This document shows positions 33,256 through 44,897 of a DNA stretch of 64,000 bases, one piece after another. The stretch's first letter is position 1. Each line of letters begins with the position of its first letter. A model generated the notes under the pieces. It saw only the letters and a list, made by a program, of their open reading frames with translations. It was not told the origin of the DNA and ran no database searches. Both the position numbers and the translations under genes were made by a program. Source of the DNA: Flammula alnicola (taxonomy: Eukaryota; Basidiomycota; Agaricomycetes; Agaricales; Strophariaceae); NCBI GenBank assembly GCA_015499995.1, contig JADNRV010000003.1, forward strand, positions 186,001 through 250,000, given 5' to 3'.

Positions 33256-36200
33256 ATGAATTCCCCATTATCCGCCCTAATTCTCGCCCTAATTCTCCCT
33301 CTCTATGGCGCCTTCGCTGCACTTCCCCAGGTCGACTTTGACCGCATGGGCAAAGTCGGTCTCGCAGGAGCGTTCGCAGGCCTCGACCTCTTCACCAACT
33401 CCTCCGTTTCCTTCGATCCCACGACCTCGACTCTATTATCTCGCGACGCAGATGGTTCTCTAACACGTATCGCATCCACAAATGCGGGCGGGAGCATCCT
33501 GGCAGGATGCGCCCTTGATAACATTTTCTACCTGGCGGGTGGCTTCTCTTCCATCAACGGCATCCCAGCAGCCAATGTCGCATCATACACCCCTTCCTCA
33601 GGTGCTTTCGCGGCCGTAGGGTCAAATGGGCCCAACGGACAAGTAAACGCTTTGTTTTGCGACACGAAGGGGAATCTACTTTGGGCTGGAGGAAGCTTTT
33701 CATCACCGGGATCATCCATTGCCATATTCGACCCTAAAGCTAGTTCCTGGTCCAGCGCACCCTTCGTTGGCATTTCCGGTGCACAAGCTGAAGTCACTTC
33801 TATCACCACCAACTCCTCAGACGCCAGTCTCTTCTTTGCAGGATCATTCCTCACTTCCTTTGGTAACGGAAACGCGGTTTTGAACGGCACCAACAACCCT
33901 AACGTGCCTTTCTCCGCTGGTGCTTCGCCTTTTTCATCTTCCCTTGTACCCATCCCATTGGAGAATGCGCAAGTCGACGGCTCTCCTTCGTCAACTGAGG
34001 CAGGATTCAACAGCATCCAAAACATCCTGTGCCCATCAGGATCAGATGGTAGCGGAAACACTTGGTTTGCAGCAGATGATTCGTCACCCCTCATTACAGT
34101 CCGCACGTTTTCCTTCATCTCGGCGAGTGGCGTTCGTCTCGGAAATACATTCCAGGCCAACCATGGAACAACAGGGTTTAGGTGCGTTCTTTCATTTACA
34201 TCACGCATCAGAAAGTAAAACTTTTTTCCTCTTATTTTTCGTCTAGTGTTACGACAATTCCAGACAACAACGTCCGCACGTTGAAATACGTCGACCCTAC
34301 CACCGGCCAAAATCAGACCTGCACCAATCCATGCCCTCTGTCATCCGACTCTTCCATTCTGTATCAAGATTTCTTGTTTGACGGCCCTCTCGCCATTACA
34401 GGAGTGCAAATTAAAATAGCTTCATTCAGCGGGACTTCTGGTGGGTTGCACATTCTCCAGCTGCTTTCCTCCGGCGCCTTTGCCTCGTCCGTCGCACAAA
34501 ACAACACCCAGTCGTGTTTTGCACCCAATCCATCCAACTCGACCCAGACAGGGACCTGGACCCCCAAGGTTGCCAATACAAATATTGCAGGAACTGTTCA
34601 AACAGTCTTGGTGTCTGATGTCGCAGTTGGGACTCCAGCGTCCTCCGGCCCAACCTTCACATGGATTCCTTACGTCTCGGCTGCCGGAAATTACGACATC
34701 AATCTTCTTATTCCTGGGTGCACCAACTTCCAGGATTGTGCAAGCAGGACATCTGTCAAGGTTACTGTGTTCCCTGGCGCCGGCCTCGCGCCCTTTATTC
34801 AGACGATTTCTCAGCAGAACACAGACGATGCGACGTCTCTGTTGTACAGCGGCCCAATCCTGCCTTCATCACCCGATTTTGTCACTACAATCACGATGGC
34901 GCTCGCTGATCAACCTGCTGGCACTGGTCAAAACGGGCAATACGAACTTGTGGCGGACCGAGTGCAGTTGGTGTTGACATCGGCCAATGCTACTTCTAAC
35001 GGAAACTCGACGACGAACGGGTCCACCGTTTCGGGCCTGGCACGTGGTTTCGGGTTCTTGGAATGGCCTCGCACATCGACCTCCGTTAGTCCTTCGATTG
35101 ATGGCAGGAAGGTCTTCCCGAACACGACGCTGACATCTTTGGATACGCTCGGATTCGATGTTCTCAGCGGACTCGGAGGTACTGCCGGGTTGACTGCAAC
35201 CAACTTGGGCCTCAATGCCGTCGCGCATCACTCTTCAGGCGCTGTGTTCGTCGGAGGTGCGTTCAACTTCACCTCTGGCCCGGCGTCCGGCTCTTCGAAT
35301 ATCGTCGCGTTCAAGAGCGGCGCGCTGGCCGTCATCGCTGAAGGTGGGCTTAATGGAGAAGTGACGTCGCTCGTCCTCAATGGAGACCAGTTGTTCGTGG
35401 GAGGTGCCTTCACAGACACCCACTCGGGCTCAACGTCAGGCAAGTTGGGCGGCATCGCGTTGTACGACGTCCAAAAGAACACATGGAGCCCTGTGGTCGC
35501 TGGTGTAAATGGCGCCGTTTCGAGCCTTGGGTTGATTAACAACCAGATCCAGGTAGCGGGCAACTTCACTCAAGTGCTTCCAGCTTCCGGCACTAGTGGA
35601 GGTGTGGACGCTGCTGGTTTCGCTGTATGGGATATCAAGACCAGTTTATGGGTCAACAGCGGAGGATTTGTTGTGGGCAAGATGACTTTCATCGGCAATG
35701 GTACCAATTCGCAATTTGTCGCTGGTAATGTTGCAGCGTCGCAGAAATTCGGAGCGAGTGGATTCGTCATGATCCAGAACGGCGACAGCAATGGTCCTCA
35801 GATTACCCCGCTTTCTGTTGGACTCACCGGTGCCGTCTCGCCTGCGACAACCACTACCTTGCGTCGTCGTACCCATCTTCCCAGCGCGAGCGCTTGGATC
35901 TCGCACATGAAGTTCTCGCATCTCTTCGCTAGACAGACCACTTCTACACCGCAAACCCCTCTTTCTGCTCCGCTTCCGGCTGCAGCGCCTGCTGTTCTAG
36001 CAGGCGCTTTCTACACCAACAGCTCCTCGTCCAAGGAACTCACCATCTTGGGTGGCAATTTCAGCTTTACCGCAACTGGATCGTCAACTCTTTCGGAAGG
36101 TGTCGCCATCTACGACCCACAATCCTCTACCGTTCAGGCTCTTGCTGGTCCTCAAATAAACGGTACAGTCAGAGCACTCCTCGTCGATGGTAATTCTTTG

Positions 36201-37853
36201 TATGTCGGTGGCGAATTTACCATAGTCGGAGCGTCCATCAATGGTCTGGCCTTGTACGATTTGGCGGCGAACGCGTGGGATCTCAACGGACTGCAGTCGT
36301 TGCAACCCACTTCGGGGTCCACCGTCGTTGTTCGATCCATCACCCAGTCGACTTCGAAGCCTACGCTACTCATTGTTGCTGGATCGTTCGCGCAAGCTGG
36401 ATCGTTGCGCTGCCAAGCTATTTGCAGTTTCGATACGTCCAGCAAGCAGTGGAATGCCCTTGGAAATGGCATTCAAGGAGAGGTGGCGTCTGTGGCATAT
36501 GCTGGCGTATGTACCCTCGATAAAAATTTCTGAGGTTTTGTGCTGATACGTAATTGGTTTTCTAGGACAACGAGAACATCCTTATCGCCGGAGGCTCCAT
36601 CGCTCTTTCGGATAACACGGCTGCCAATGTTGTACAATTCAGCTTGGACAATTCTACTTGGGCGTCCGTCGGACTTGGTTCTGACATTCCAGGGCCTATA
36701 TCTGCTGTTGAAGTCAACAGTGGCAATGCTAGCAGCCTGTTTGCTGCCGGAAAGTGAGCTCAAATTTACATTTTTCATCTTGTGTATTTTCTGACTTCAT
36801 AATCACAAGATCGGCTGATGGATCGAGTTCGTTCCTATCTTTCTGGAATGGGATCAAGTGGGCAACCTTGGGTATATTGTCAGCTCTTTGAGATTATGAA
36901 TCGTTTCTTACGGCTTTACAGGATCATCCTTTGCCGCGGGCACTACCGTCGCCCAGCTAACAATGGTTCCCCTCCAAAGCAGTCATTCTGCCAACAGCAT
37001 TATTCAATCCGACCGCGTGCTCATGATCTCCGGTTCATTGGCAACCTCTTCCGGAACTCGTCGTCGGCATTGTATGATGGGCAGAACCTCACTCCTTATG
37101 TCGTCTCGACTTCGGCGTCTGGCACGCCTGGATCCGTTTCCTCTCTATTCCACTCTTTAAATCTTTCAGCTTCAGTCAAAGAAGTGCGTCGTTTCTTGTT
37201 CAACTACATATCCTTACTGAGCCAATTGTTTTGCAGAACTCTTGGCCACTGGCGTTGTTATCCTAATTTCAATTGCGATCGCGGCAGGAGTGGTCTTCCT
37301 CCTTGCTTTGATCGGCATTCTATGGACTCTGTTCTCTCGTAAAGACGACAAACTCAACAAATTCGATACCGCGGAGGACGAAGATGACGACTCAACACAA
37401 CATCGGCCGTCTTCTTTGTTGGAGCATATCAATGCTGCGACGCGGACCACCATCCTCGGGACAAGCCCGTACAGCAATTACAATGCTGAGAAGGAGAAGG
37501 CTACAACTAGTGTTCCTGAACAAGATCCCTTCGGGCCTGATGCGAGCAACTATATGCGCGCGGAAACACCATCAGACGCAGTTGGTGGGCTCCTCGCAGA
37601 AGAGACGAGTCGACCGGCACATGCTAGATACTCCTTCGATGGCACAGGAGAAGGCGAATTGCCAATATCCTCAGGTGCTGAAGTGGAAGTATTGGATGAT
37701 CGAGATCCTGCGTATGTCCCATTTCATCCCTTGTTTACCATGAGATTAGGTGCTAAAGATGGTCTGCAATACAGGTGGTGGTACGCACGCGACGTGCGGA
37801 CAGGGCAGGAGGGTGTGGTTCCTGCGGCTTATTTGTATGAGAACTTTTTTTGA
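33256..37853 (+). CDS. RAX2: Rax2-like cortical polarity marker with C-terminal SH3 domain
   Basis: Large type I membrane protein marking growth sites. Signal peptide MNSPLSALILALILPLYGAF. The ectodomain is a string of kelch-like repeats with the recurring motif (L)FVGGxF: ILAGCALDNIFYLAGGFSS, SGAVFVGGAFNFTSG, GDQLFVGGAFTDTHSG, GNSLYVGGEFTIVGAS, and many N-glycosylation sites. A single membrane helix near 37240-37340 (VVILISIAIAAGVVFLLALI) is followed by a basic stop (FSRKDDK). The cytoplasmic tail ends in an SH3 fold: ARYSFDGTGEGELPISSGAE, VEVLDDRDPA, then WWYARDVRTGQEGVVPAAYL. Introns include 34182-34246, about 36510-36565, 36757-36812 and 37712-37774. One frame jump near 37058 and another before the membrane helix are consistent with missing bases. 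About 1,400 residues. Confidence 0.85.
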
Positions 37854-38056
37854 GAACCTTTTTTATGATGTCCATGCTGTTTATTGTTTGCAACCACGTC
37901 CTATACCCACAAATATTGAAGTTAGTGTTTTTTGGTGTCGACTGCTCAGTCATAATATGAATAAATCCTATTATCCAAGTCGCAAGCCTGAAAAACAGCT
38001 AAAGTACAAAAGCAAAACTACGGTCAACAAAGTCCTGCAGTCTTCGGATTGCAAGA

Positions 38057-39652
38057 TCACTGTAAAAAGAAAACATAGTTAGAAAATATATGAACAACCT
38101 GACGATTGACGAACCTGTAGCAGAGGATCCCTATAATGCTTCTGAGAGTTGTGAATAAAGCCAACTTTCGTCTTGAAGTCTTCCCTCCGCTTCATATCTC
38201 GGAACTCTCTGACATGACGACCAGCTTCCCGAGCCTCTCCGCGATTCCTTGCCTTCACCACCTCTGTTCCCTGTCCAAAGGCTCCGAAAGCTCCTCTGCG
38301 CGGGACCAAGGCCGAGTTTTTGTCTGCGAGCAGTCGACGAACCAGCGCGGCGCCTGAATTGGGGTCCTCTGGTTTGTTTCCGCGCGGTGCTGTAGGGAAA
38401 GACTGTGCGTAGTATCTGCGCATCGTTCGGTGACCTATGCGTGCGCCGGATGGCAGTACAAGTTCGAATGGTGAATCTCCGTATGACAGCTCGTTTCCGG
38501 GATACCATCCTCGTCCTCTTCGGATTCCGAGCCACTGCTGCTCTCATCAGACGCTGATTCATTGACGATCTCGTCGACCTCGTTGTCATCACATCGTCTG
38601 CTTCTTCCCACTCTTCGTCTTCCGACTCGCCTTCGACGGACGGCTTGGGTTTTACTACTCTTCTTTGTCACTGCACCAGCATCGGGGTATGAGTTGTGAA
38701 ATCATAAAAGTCGGAGACCTCGAGACGGTCTTTTTCCTTCTCGTACGCGATCTTGCAATGGACTTGTCGACCATGTGTTTCCGCACAGCGTCCAGGCTCC
38801 TGAACTCGCGCCCTTTCTCGTTGCAGAATATGCAGACGTTGCCGACTGCGATTTTTTCGCCGAGGTATGCAATTAGGCCGGGGATGTCGACGAGGTATTC
38901 GCATCGGGGATGAAGAACGAGTGCACGGTCGACATGTGGGTTAGGTTGTCGTCTAACGAGGCGAATTGCTGGTTGCAGAAGAGACAGTGGGTATCGGACA
39001 GACGCGAGCGGGCGGCGGCGATCTTTTCATCGATCGTTTTCATCGCTTCGTCTTCTTCTGACGTTCTTCGCCTGGTACTTGAGATGGAGCGGGACGTTTT
39101 CGGCGGTGTTTTTCTCTACAGCAGGTGCGGAGGGCAGGGAGGGCAGGGGTATCTTGCACTGCTTCTGGTGCAGAGTCGACTGTATCCGAAATAGCAGCTT
39201 GTGGTGCCGGCCTCGAAGCAGCCTTGAGCTCATTTTCTTTGTGCTTCTTGGATTGTATATGTGACCTGTAAGCATTCTCCGTCGTGTATGTTTTGCTAAA
39301 GAAGAATTATTAGAATACTGATTACTAAGAGCAAAAAAAGCAGAAATTACGCACTTGCAGACTTCGCAGGAAGAACCCTTGACTGAGGACATAACTGCGG
39401 TCTCTGTTCTCCTTTCTAGGACCTTCTGGTTGAACACGGCAACACTAATAGGTGGCAATGAAGCGACCCGACGCTTCATGTTGTACCTATGGTGGTCCGA
39501 ACGGTAATGGACTCCTACGAGAAAGTGTAAGAGATCTGGACAGCCCAAGGAAGGCAATGAAAATACGAACTCTGGTCCTCTGGCGATAGAAACGCTATCG
39601 AACATGATAAACAGGTAAACAGCTGTGCGTCGGTCTGTAGTTGGTCTTCCAT
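38057..39652 (-). CDS. REI1: Rei1/ZNF622 60S ribosome maturation factor
   Basis: Cytoplasmic zinc-finger protein needed for late 60S maturation and recycling of export factors. Start at 39652: FTCLSCSIAFLSPEDQ, then after an intron HYRSDHHRYNMKRRVASLPP. Further fingers: SSCEVC plus TENAYRSHIQSKKHKENE; THCLFCNQQFASLDDNLTHM; NVCIFCNEKGREFRSLDAVR with KHMVDKSH. An acidic stretch follows (SGSESEEDEDG) and the conserved C-terminus LPSGARIGHR, RRYYAQSFP, ALVRRLLADKNSALVPRRGA, FKTKVGFIHNSQKHYRDPLL. The stop codon appears to be alone in a last exon (after ...ACAG at 38060). At least five one-base frame jumps occur between 39070 and 38490. Identity is firm. Confidence 0.82.
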
Positions 39653-39773
39653 GTCTGCAGAGGGATGGTGGTGTTTTTACTAAGAGTCCTTTTTGGAATG
39701 ACTTTTCGTTAGATCTTCGACTGACTAAGTCGACCGGTCAAGATAATCGTATTGTTTGTAATGGAGAGTTTTG

Positions 39774-41170
39774 TCAAATAGATGACGTAAAGGTCCTAGG
39801 AAGGCGCTGGACGAGGACAGTCGTGTCGTCCATCCATCTCATCGTCATTTCCACTGTGATATTCCTTGACACCATCTCCACGTCGTCGCCCCCAGGCTGT
39901 CCCGTAGGAGTGCGAGAGCGAGGTTCTTTTCATCCTTGTATTTACTCCCACGAGATGGACCCAGTGCTTCGACAGCTTTTCTTCCAACTTCAACCGATCG
40001 TCCTCTGACATATCCACCAGCCGTCTGAGCAAAGTATCAAGAACGATTCATGCGCGCCTTCCGCAGCCAAGTTCACATGTTTGACGTCAGGGATCCCCGA
40101 CATATATGGCGCCGTCTTATTGCGACCGATAAAGTCGCGGACCTTCTGCTGCATCATAAAGCCAGGATGTGAATTTAGGAAGACGCGTTCCGTGTAAACG
40201 GCAGGTAGTTTGAAAGTGAAATCCCCCACAGCTGCATACACATCCGTTCAGCCTTGACTTTCCAAAAATATAACGCGATAGCCATACCTCGTGTGACCGC
40301 AATAGCGCCCAAAATGCGATCGTATAGCATACATTCCGGCTCCCCGGGATGCTCGCGTTTCACGATATCAGCCTCGACCTGATTCTCACCATTATGCGCC
40401 GAGCTAAGAACCCGCGCATTCCATCCTCCTGACGTATCTCTGGTACCCAGAACTTTGTGAACAACGCCATGAATAAATAGAACGCGTGTCCTGGGTCGAG
40501 GTAATCCTTACCGGCAGCACAATCCCCCAAACTCGCCACCCAAAATTCGACTTTGTCGGGTCGACGATCGAGATCAGTACAGTCGTCCCACGCATGCATC
40601 GCAGAACGATGGCAGAATTGGGTCCGTTGTCGTTGATGATACTCTGAATCTCTTCCTTCGTCATCTTTGCCAGCACTTCTTTGTCGGGGAAGAGATCGAG
40701 AAGGGCTTGGCCGATGCTTGCATCGAAAGATGAGATGGCATGGGTCAACGCGTCGCTAATTTCGGACGGCGCAGGTTCTTGGCTCTTCTCTAACACCGCG
40801 GCAATTTCGTCCTTCACGAGGTGGGCAGGTTCTCCGCTGTATAATCGGCGGTCTCGTGCCCAGCATGCCTGCAGATTCCTTGTCAGATGAGGTGCGTGCA
40901 GGCGTTCTATGAACGCGACTGACCGTCGAAAACAGCGCGGAACATCCAGGTGCCATTGCCATGCCAGTCCCTGATGACGAAACGATCTTGGCTGGATTGC
41001 TCAGGGTTAGGGCACGGTTGAAAGGTGACGACATCGGTGTCACCATGGGTGTGTGCAAAAGAGAGTCGTTTGAGCTCAGACGACAGAAGAGGTTCAGGGA
41101 GAACGGTGTACAACCATAGGGCGTCTGCTTCTGGCCAGCCCATATCCGTAGTCTTTTTAACGAGTGCCAT
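39774..41170 (-). CDS. PP2C-family protein phosphatase (PDP/Ptc5-like)
   Basis: Mn/Mg-dependent Ser/Thr phosphatase. Start at 41170 (MALVKKTTDMGWPEADALWL). Motifs in order: RDWHGNGTWMFRAVFDG, then after an intron HAGHETADYTAEN, giving the metal-binding DGHxG; FWVASLGDCAA, joined by splicing to VLGTRDTSGGWNARVLSSAH; ECMLYDRILGAIAVTR joined to VGDFTFKLPAVYTERVFLN; ESFLILCSDG; and MRWMDDTTVLVQRLP near the end. Length and the KTAPYMSGIPDVKHVNL segment suit the pyruvate-dehydrogenase-phosphatase-like branch, but no clear presequence is visible, so location is uncertain. Frame jumps near 40830, 40010, 39950 and 39890, each solved by one base. Confidence 0.78.
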
Positions 41171-41551
41171 AACTGAGAATGAGCGGATGAGTGTCTGTCT
41201 GATCAGGGGGCAATAATCGAAGAAGGCGGTCCTGAATAAATAGGAAACGAGCTCGTCGAAACCTTGTGGATAGGGTCAAGTGGAGATAATGGGTCAAGGG
41301 CAGGATACAGTTAAACAAAGTGCACCGTTATGGGATGTATTCGCGAGTATCGATCACATGATACGAAAAGGCGGTGCCAAAGCGTGGGTATGCATTGTGG
41401 CCGCGCTAAGAGGACCAAAAAAACCAAGGTGGGCAGAAGGCACGGAGGAGAAACTGAGCATGCGAATGTAAGAGACAGGCATCATTGATTAGTAATAGCA
41501 GGTACATGAGGTAACAATTGAGACGGAAGATGCGTGGAAGAGGAAGGTATA

Positions 41552-42386
41552 TTAGGCTTTAATCTGCGAGGGAATGACAGTGAGAGCAGGAAAGAAAGGA
41601 GGATCGAAGGACGCACGGGTATACCGAACCGTTCAGCTCGCTTTTTACGCCTCTCCAACTCTTCTGGGTCAAGTTCCTCAGCCGGGGGTGCGGACCGCTT
41701 CTTGGAATTGGTAGCAGGCGCTGCTGCGGCAGCTGGTTGCACTGGCTTGATACCGAAGCGAGCAGCGCGTTCTTCGAGCTTCTTTGGTTCCTAAAGAACA
41801 TGTAAGATACGGGAAATGAGAGTAAAGACGCGAAGAACATACAACACCCGGGACGGCTTTGGCGGAAACAGCGACAGTTTTACTATCAGCCGGTTTCTTT
41901 TGCTGTTTTGGTTCGACAAGAGGAATTCCAAAGCGAGCGGCTCGTTGCCTGCGTTTTTCGACCTCGGGATCAGTTTCGCTGGGGTTTGGGTCAGTGTTCG
42001 TGGTCGCTGTCACTGGGACAGGTGCAGGCGCAGCAGGCGGCGGCGCTGGTGCAGACTTTGGCGCCGTCGAGGATGTGGGTTTGGGTTTGGGTGCAGGAGG
42101 CGGGGCGACTGGCTCTGCTACAGGTTCTGGCTGTTCTACATTCCAGTCGACTCTATAAAAATAATGAGAAAAATAAAATAAAAAGGAGAGCAATGCGTTA
42201 CTCTTCTGGAGGCGCGAGGAGGTCATCTGCGGGATAGAGGGCGGCATAGGCATCGAGAGCGGGTTTGCTGGCCTGTATGCGGGCAATAAGTTCGTTCTTT
42301 GGTGCCTTTGTGGGTACGGATACATTTGCGGTGGAGAGGATATTTCTGAGGTCGACGACCTTGAGAGCCTTTAGTTTTGCGTCCAT
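41552..42386 (-). CDS. THO1: Tho1/CIP29-like SAP-domain protein
   Basis: Nuclear RNA-binding protein linked to mRNP assembly and export. The N-terminal SAP domain is LKALKVVDLRNILSTANVSV then KNELIARIQASKPAL. After an intron comes a Pro/Ala/Lys linker, and the C-terminus has three copies of the R-A-x-RFGI motif of Tho1/MOS11: RRQRAARFGIPLVEP, LEERAARFGIKPVQP, RRKKRAERFGIP. A tiny last exon (IKA, stop at 41554-41552) follows a 55-nt intron. Intact. Its start codon is only 48 to 96 bp from the start of the divergent HAP2 gene. Confidence 0.85.
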
Positions 42387-42421
42387 GGTGTGAGACGAGA
42401 GAGGGATGTGATGTGTGACTG

Positions 42422-42466
42422 TGACTCACTGTAGATGATGAGAGCCAATGGCATTGTTGAGCCAAT
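42422..42466. promoter_or_regulatory. THO1/HAP2 shared spacer with TGACTCA and two CCAAT boxes
   Basis: Contains a perfect Gcn4/AP-1-type site TGACTCA (42422-42428) and two CCAAT pentamers (42445-42449 and 42462-42466). CCAAT is the target of the HAP complex, whose subunit is encoded directly downstream. Confidence 0.45.
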
Positions 42467-42482
42467 CGCTGGAGTTGCTGCC

Positions 42483-43564
42483 ATGCAGAACGAGCGAGAT
42501 CTGAATGCAGATCTGCACCAGCAACACTCTCTCTTCCCCGCCTTCTTCGACAGATATCCACAGGACCTCTTTCCCTCAGACCAGGACAGAAACCAGCCCA
42601 TCGACGAAGAACCTCTCTATGTAAACGCAAAACAGTATTTTCGCATCCTCAAGCGCAGAGTCGCAAGAACTCGTATCGAGGAGCTTCATCGTCTCTCCAG
42701 GCAGAGAAAGGTCCTCTTTTTCTCCTCATTTTTGCTCATTTTGAGCTCACTTTCCACTAGCCATACCTCCATGAGTCTCGCCATAAGCATGCGATGAGAC
42801 GCCCCCGCGGCCCAGGCGGTCGTTTCCTCACTGCAGAGGAAATAGCCGCCAAGGCCCTCTCCGCCCAAGACGGGCCTTCTAATGTCGACATTGTGGACCA
42901 AGATATGGACGACGACCTGCAGTTGTCTCCTGAACCGGAGCCGGAGCCGGAGCCCATCCCTTCCCCTCCAGCTACGGCACCTCCTCCTTTCATGCAACCC
43001 CAGCAACCGATGGTCAACATTGCATATCACCGGCCTTTCCAGCCCATGTCGACCGCAACGCCTCCTCCACCGCAGATTCTGCAGAAGCAAACACCTCCTA
43101 TCTATGTCCCTCAACCGCAGCAGCAGCAGCAGCAGCAACACCAACAACAACAAAATCAACATCAACAGCAACCGAACCCCCATCACCAACACCCCCATCC
43201 CCACCCCCACCAGCAACAGCAGCAAAATCAACACCACCACCAGCAACAGCAGCACCAGCAGCACCAACAACACCAACATCAGCAACAACAACCACAGCAT
43301 GCCCACCACAATCATCAGCCTCATCACCAAGCAACAAAGGGCACGCTGAATTCTGCTCCTATCACCCTCAGCTCTCCATATCCTGTTGCTGCCATTCAGA
43401 TGCACCATGTACCTCACCCACATGCCCATGCCAGGCACCACCACTCCAATCTCAATTACTCCATGTACAGCCCAGACCCAATTTCCCAGAGCGCCAACCT
43501 AGAAATGCAGAGGCGCACAGAAGAGATGATTCAGTTCGGTGCCTCCGGTCCTTCGTCTACCTGA
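42483..43564 (+). CDS. HAP2: CCAAT-binding factor subunit HAP2 / NF-YA
   Basis: DNA-contacting subunit of the heterotrimeric CCAAT-binding complex. The core is complete: EEPLYVNAKQYFRILKRRVA (subunit association), then across a 54-nt intron RQRK joins PYLHESRHKHAMRRPRGPGG, the DNA-binding motif with its conserved His and Arg. The C-terminal half (43110-43335) is almost wholly Gln, His and Pro, a likely activation or phase-separating region encoded by CAG/CAA/CAC repeats. I prefer the Met at 42483 (MQNERDLNADLHQQ); Mets at 42435 and 42438 are in frame and would place the two CCAAT boxes inside the coding sequence. Intact. Confidence 0.9.
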
Positions 43565-43674
43565 CAAGTTACGCGTTTTCGTTTCGGTCTTTTCGTCTGA
43601 GTATATATATATATTGTTGTTGTTCAAACTATGTACATTTTCTGAATACGCGGACTCCTTATAATTTAGACCAT

Positions 43675-44540
43675 CTATGGTTCGACATCCATGGCGTCGT
43701 CGTCTACTTCCACTGCCCGCTCCCTTTTTGTCTCGACCTTCATATTTTCCTCTCGCTTTGCTCGTATTTCGTTTGCCCTCTCTATCTCTCTGTCGCTTAG
43801 TGGAAGTGGTCTGAATAATACAAGCGCTTGACTTGTATTGCTCGTCGTTGATGGCGGTCGTCGTCGTCCGTTAGAAGAGTCAAACTTGCTCGTGCGGATA
43901 CGGTCTAGTAGTACTGGGTTAATGGTCACATTCTCCTCCTCTTCGTCATCCGATTGTGTGAACGAGTCCATATCCGTAATAACTATCCCTGACCGAAGAA
44001 GCAAAGCACGTCAGCGCAAGGTTCTCAATGAGGCGCAAAAGGACTAAATATGCGTACGATCGGGTTCGGGTTCGTACCACGACGATGTCTTCATCTTGAT
44101 CTCTGGAATCCGTGGTTCTTCGACGATGTAAGCTGGTTGGAGGGGAGGGCTCGGATATGCAGGCGGAGTAAGCATCTCCGTGTCCATAATAGGCGGGGTG
44201 AGAGGAGGCGGAACTTCTGTACATGAGGGAACGTGTCCGACGACGAGGACGACGAGGGCACCGGATAGCCACCGCCACCCAACGACAGATGCGCGAATCC
44301 GTGCTCCAGAATACTGCATCGGCGCCGTTTCCGGGGAGGCGCCTGCGCACTAGCGCCCGTACTCGTGCTCGTACTAGGAACTGCTTGAAGGACAGGCGTA
44401 CTCGGAGGCGCCTCGGGCTGCTCTGAATCTTCGTCACCTGAACCCACAGTTTCGCGGTGTTTGCGCTTCATGACGACGTTGTCGAACCACGGATGACGGA
44501 TGTGCGACGTTGGTGTCCAAGTATGGCATGAGGTGGCCAT
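43675..44540 (-). CDS. Uncharacterised basidiomycete protein
   Basis: I do not know its function. Begins MATSCHTWTPTSHIRHPWFD, then a basic stretch (NVVMKRKHRE and PPRKRRR, possible nuclear signals). A Pro-rich part follows (TPPAYPSPPLQPAYIVEEP) leading to IPEIKMKTSSWYEPEPDR, an intron, and IVITDMDSFTQSDDEEEENV. The tail has NPVLLDRIRTS and SQALVLFRPLPLSDREIERA, ending in an acidic DDDAMDVEP. One frame jump near 44230. The motif order resembles other hypothetical proteins in related fungi. Convergent with HAP2. Confidence 0.6.
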
Positions 44541-44897
44541 GACTTCGGGTCGGATTAATAGAACTTTGTCGTTTGTTCGTGGGTTTAACGTTTAGCGCTG
44601 CCTTCGAGAACTTATAATCCTCCGCCGTCAACGCTTTGGTTTCGTGAAGGCTCTTGTTGAAACGGGAACGTTCCAAGCATATCACGTGCTGCAAGTAAAT
44701 CCAAAAGCACAGTGACATCAGATTCAAGCTGGCACAAACGTCCACAGCACACTCTCCTGTATTTCAATCCCTACTGATTTTGGTGGTAGTATTAGCCGTC
44801 GGCCCTCTTTGCAATCCATTAAACTCAAACTGACAACCACCGTAAAAGTCAAGCATGTGTCTTTCCTTTCTGTTTATCTGCAGTAAAAGTCGCCGCA
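44541..44897. promoter_or_regulatory. Divergent spacer upstream of the aspartic protease
   Basis: 357 bp separating two start codons. Nothing specific recognised beyond its role as a two-way promoter. Confidence 0.4.

Noticed and set aside
42686..43444. 252-codon minus-strand ORF rich in Leu and Val
   Set aside because: Mirror of the CAG/CAC repeats of HAP2 on the opposite strand.
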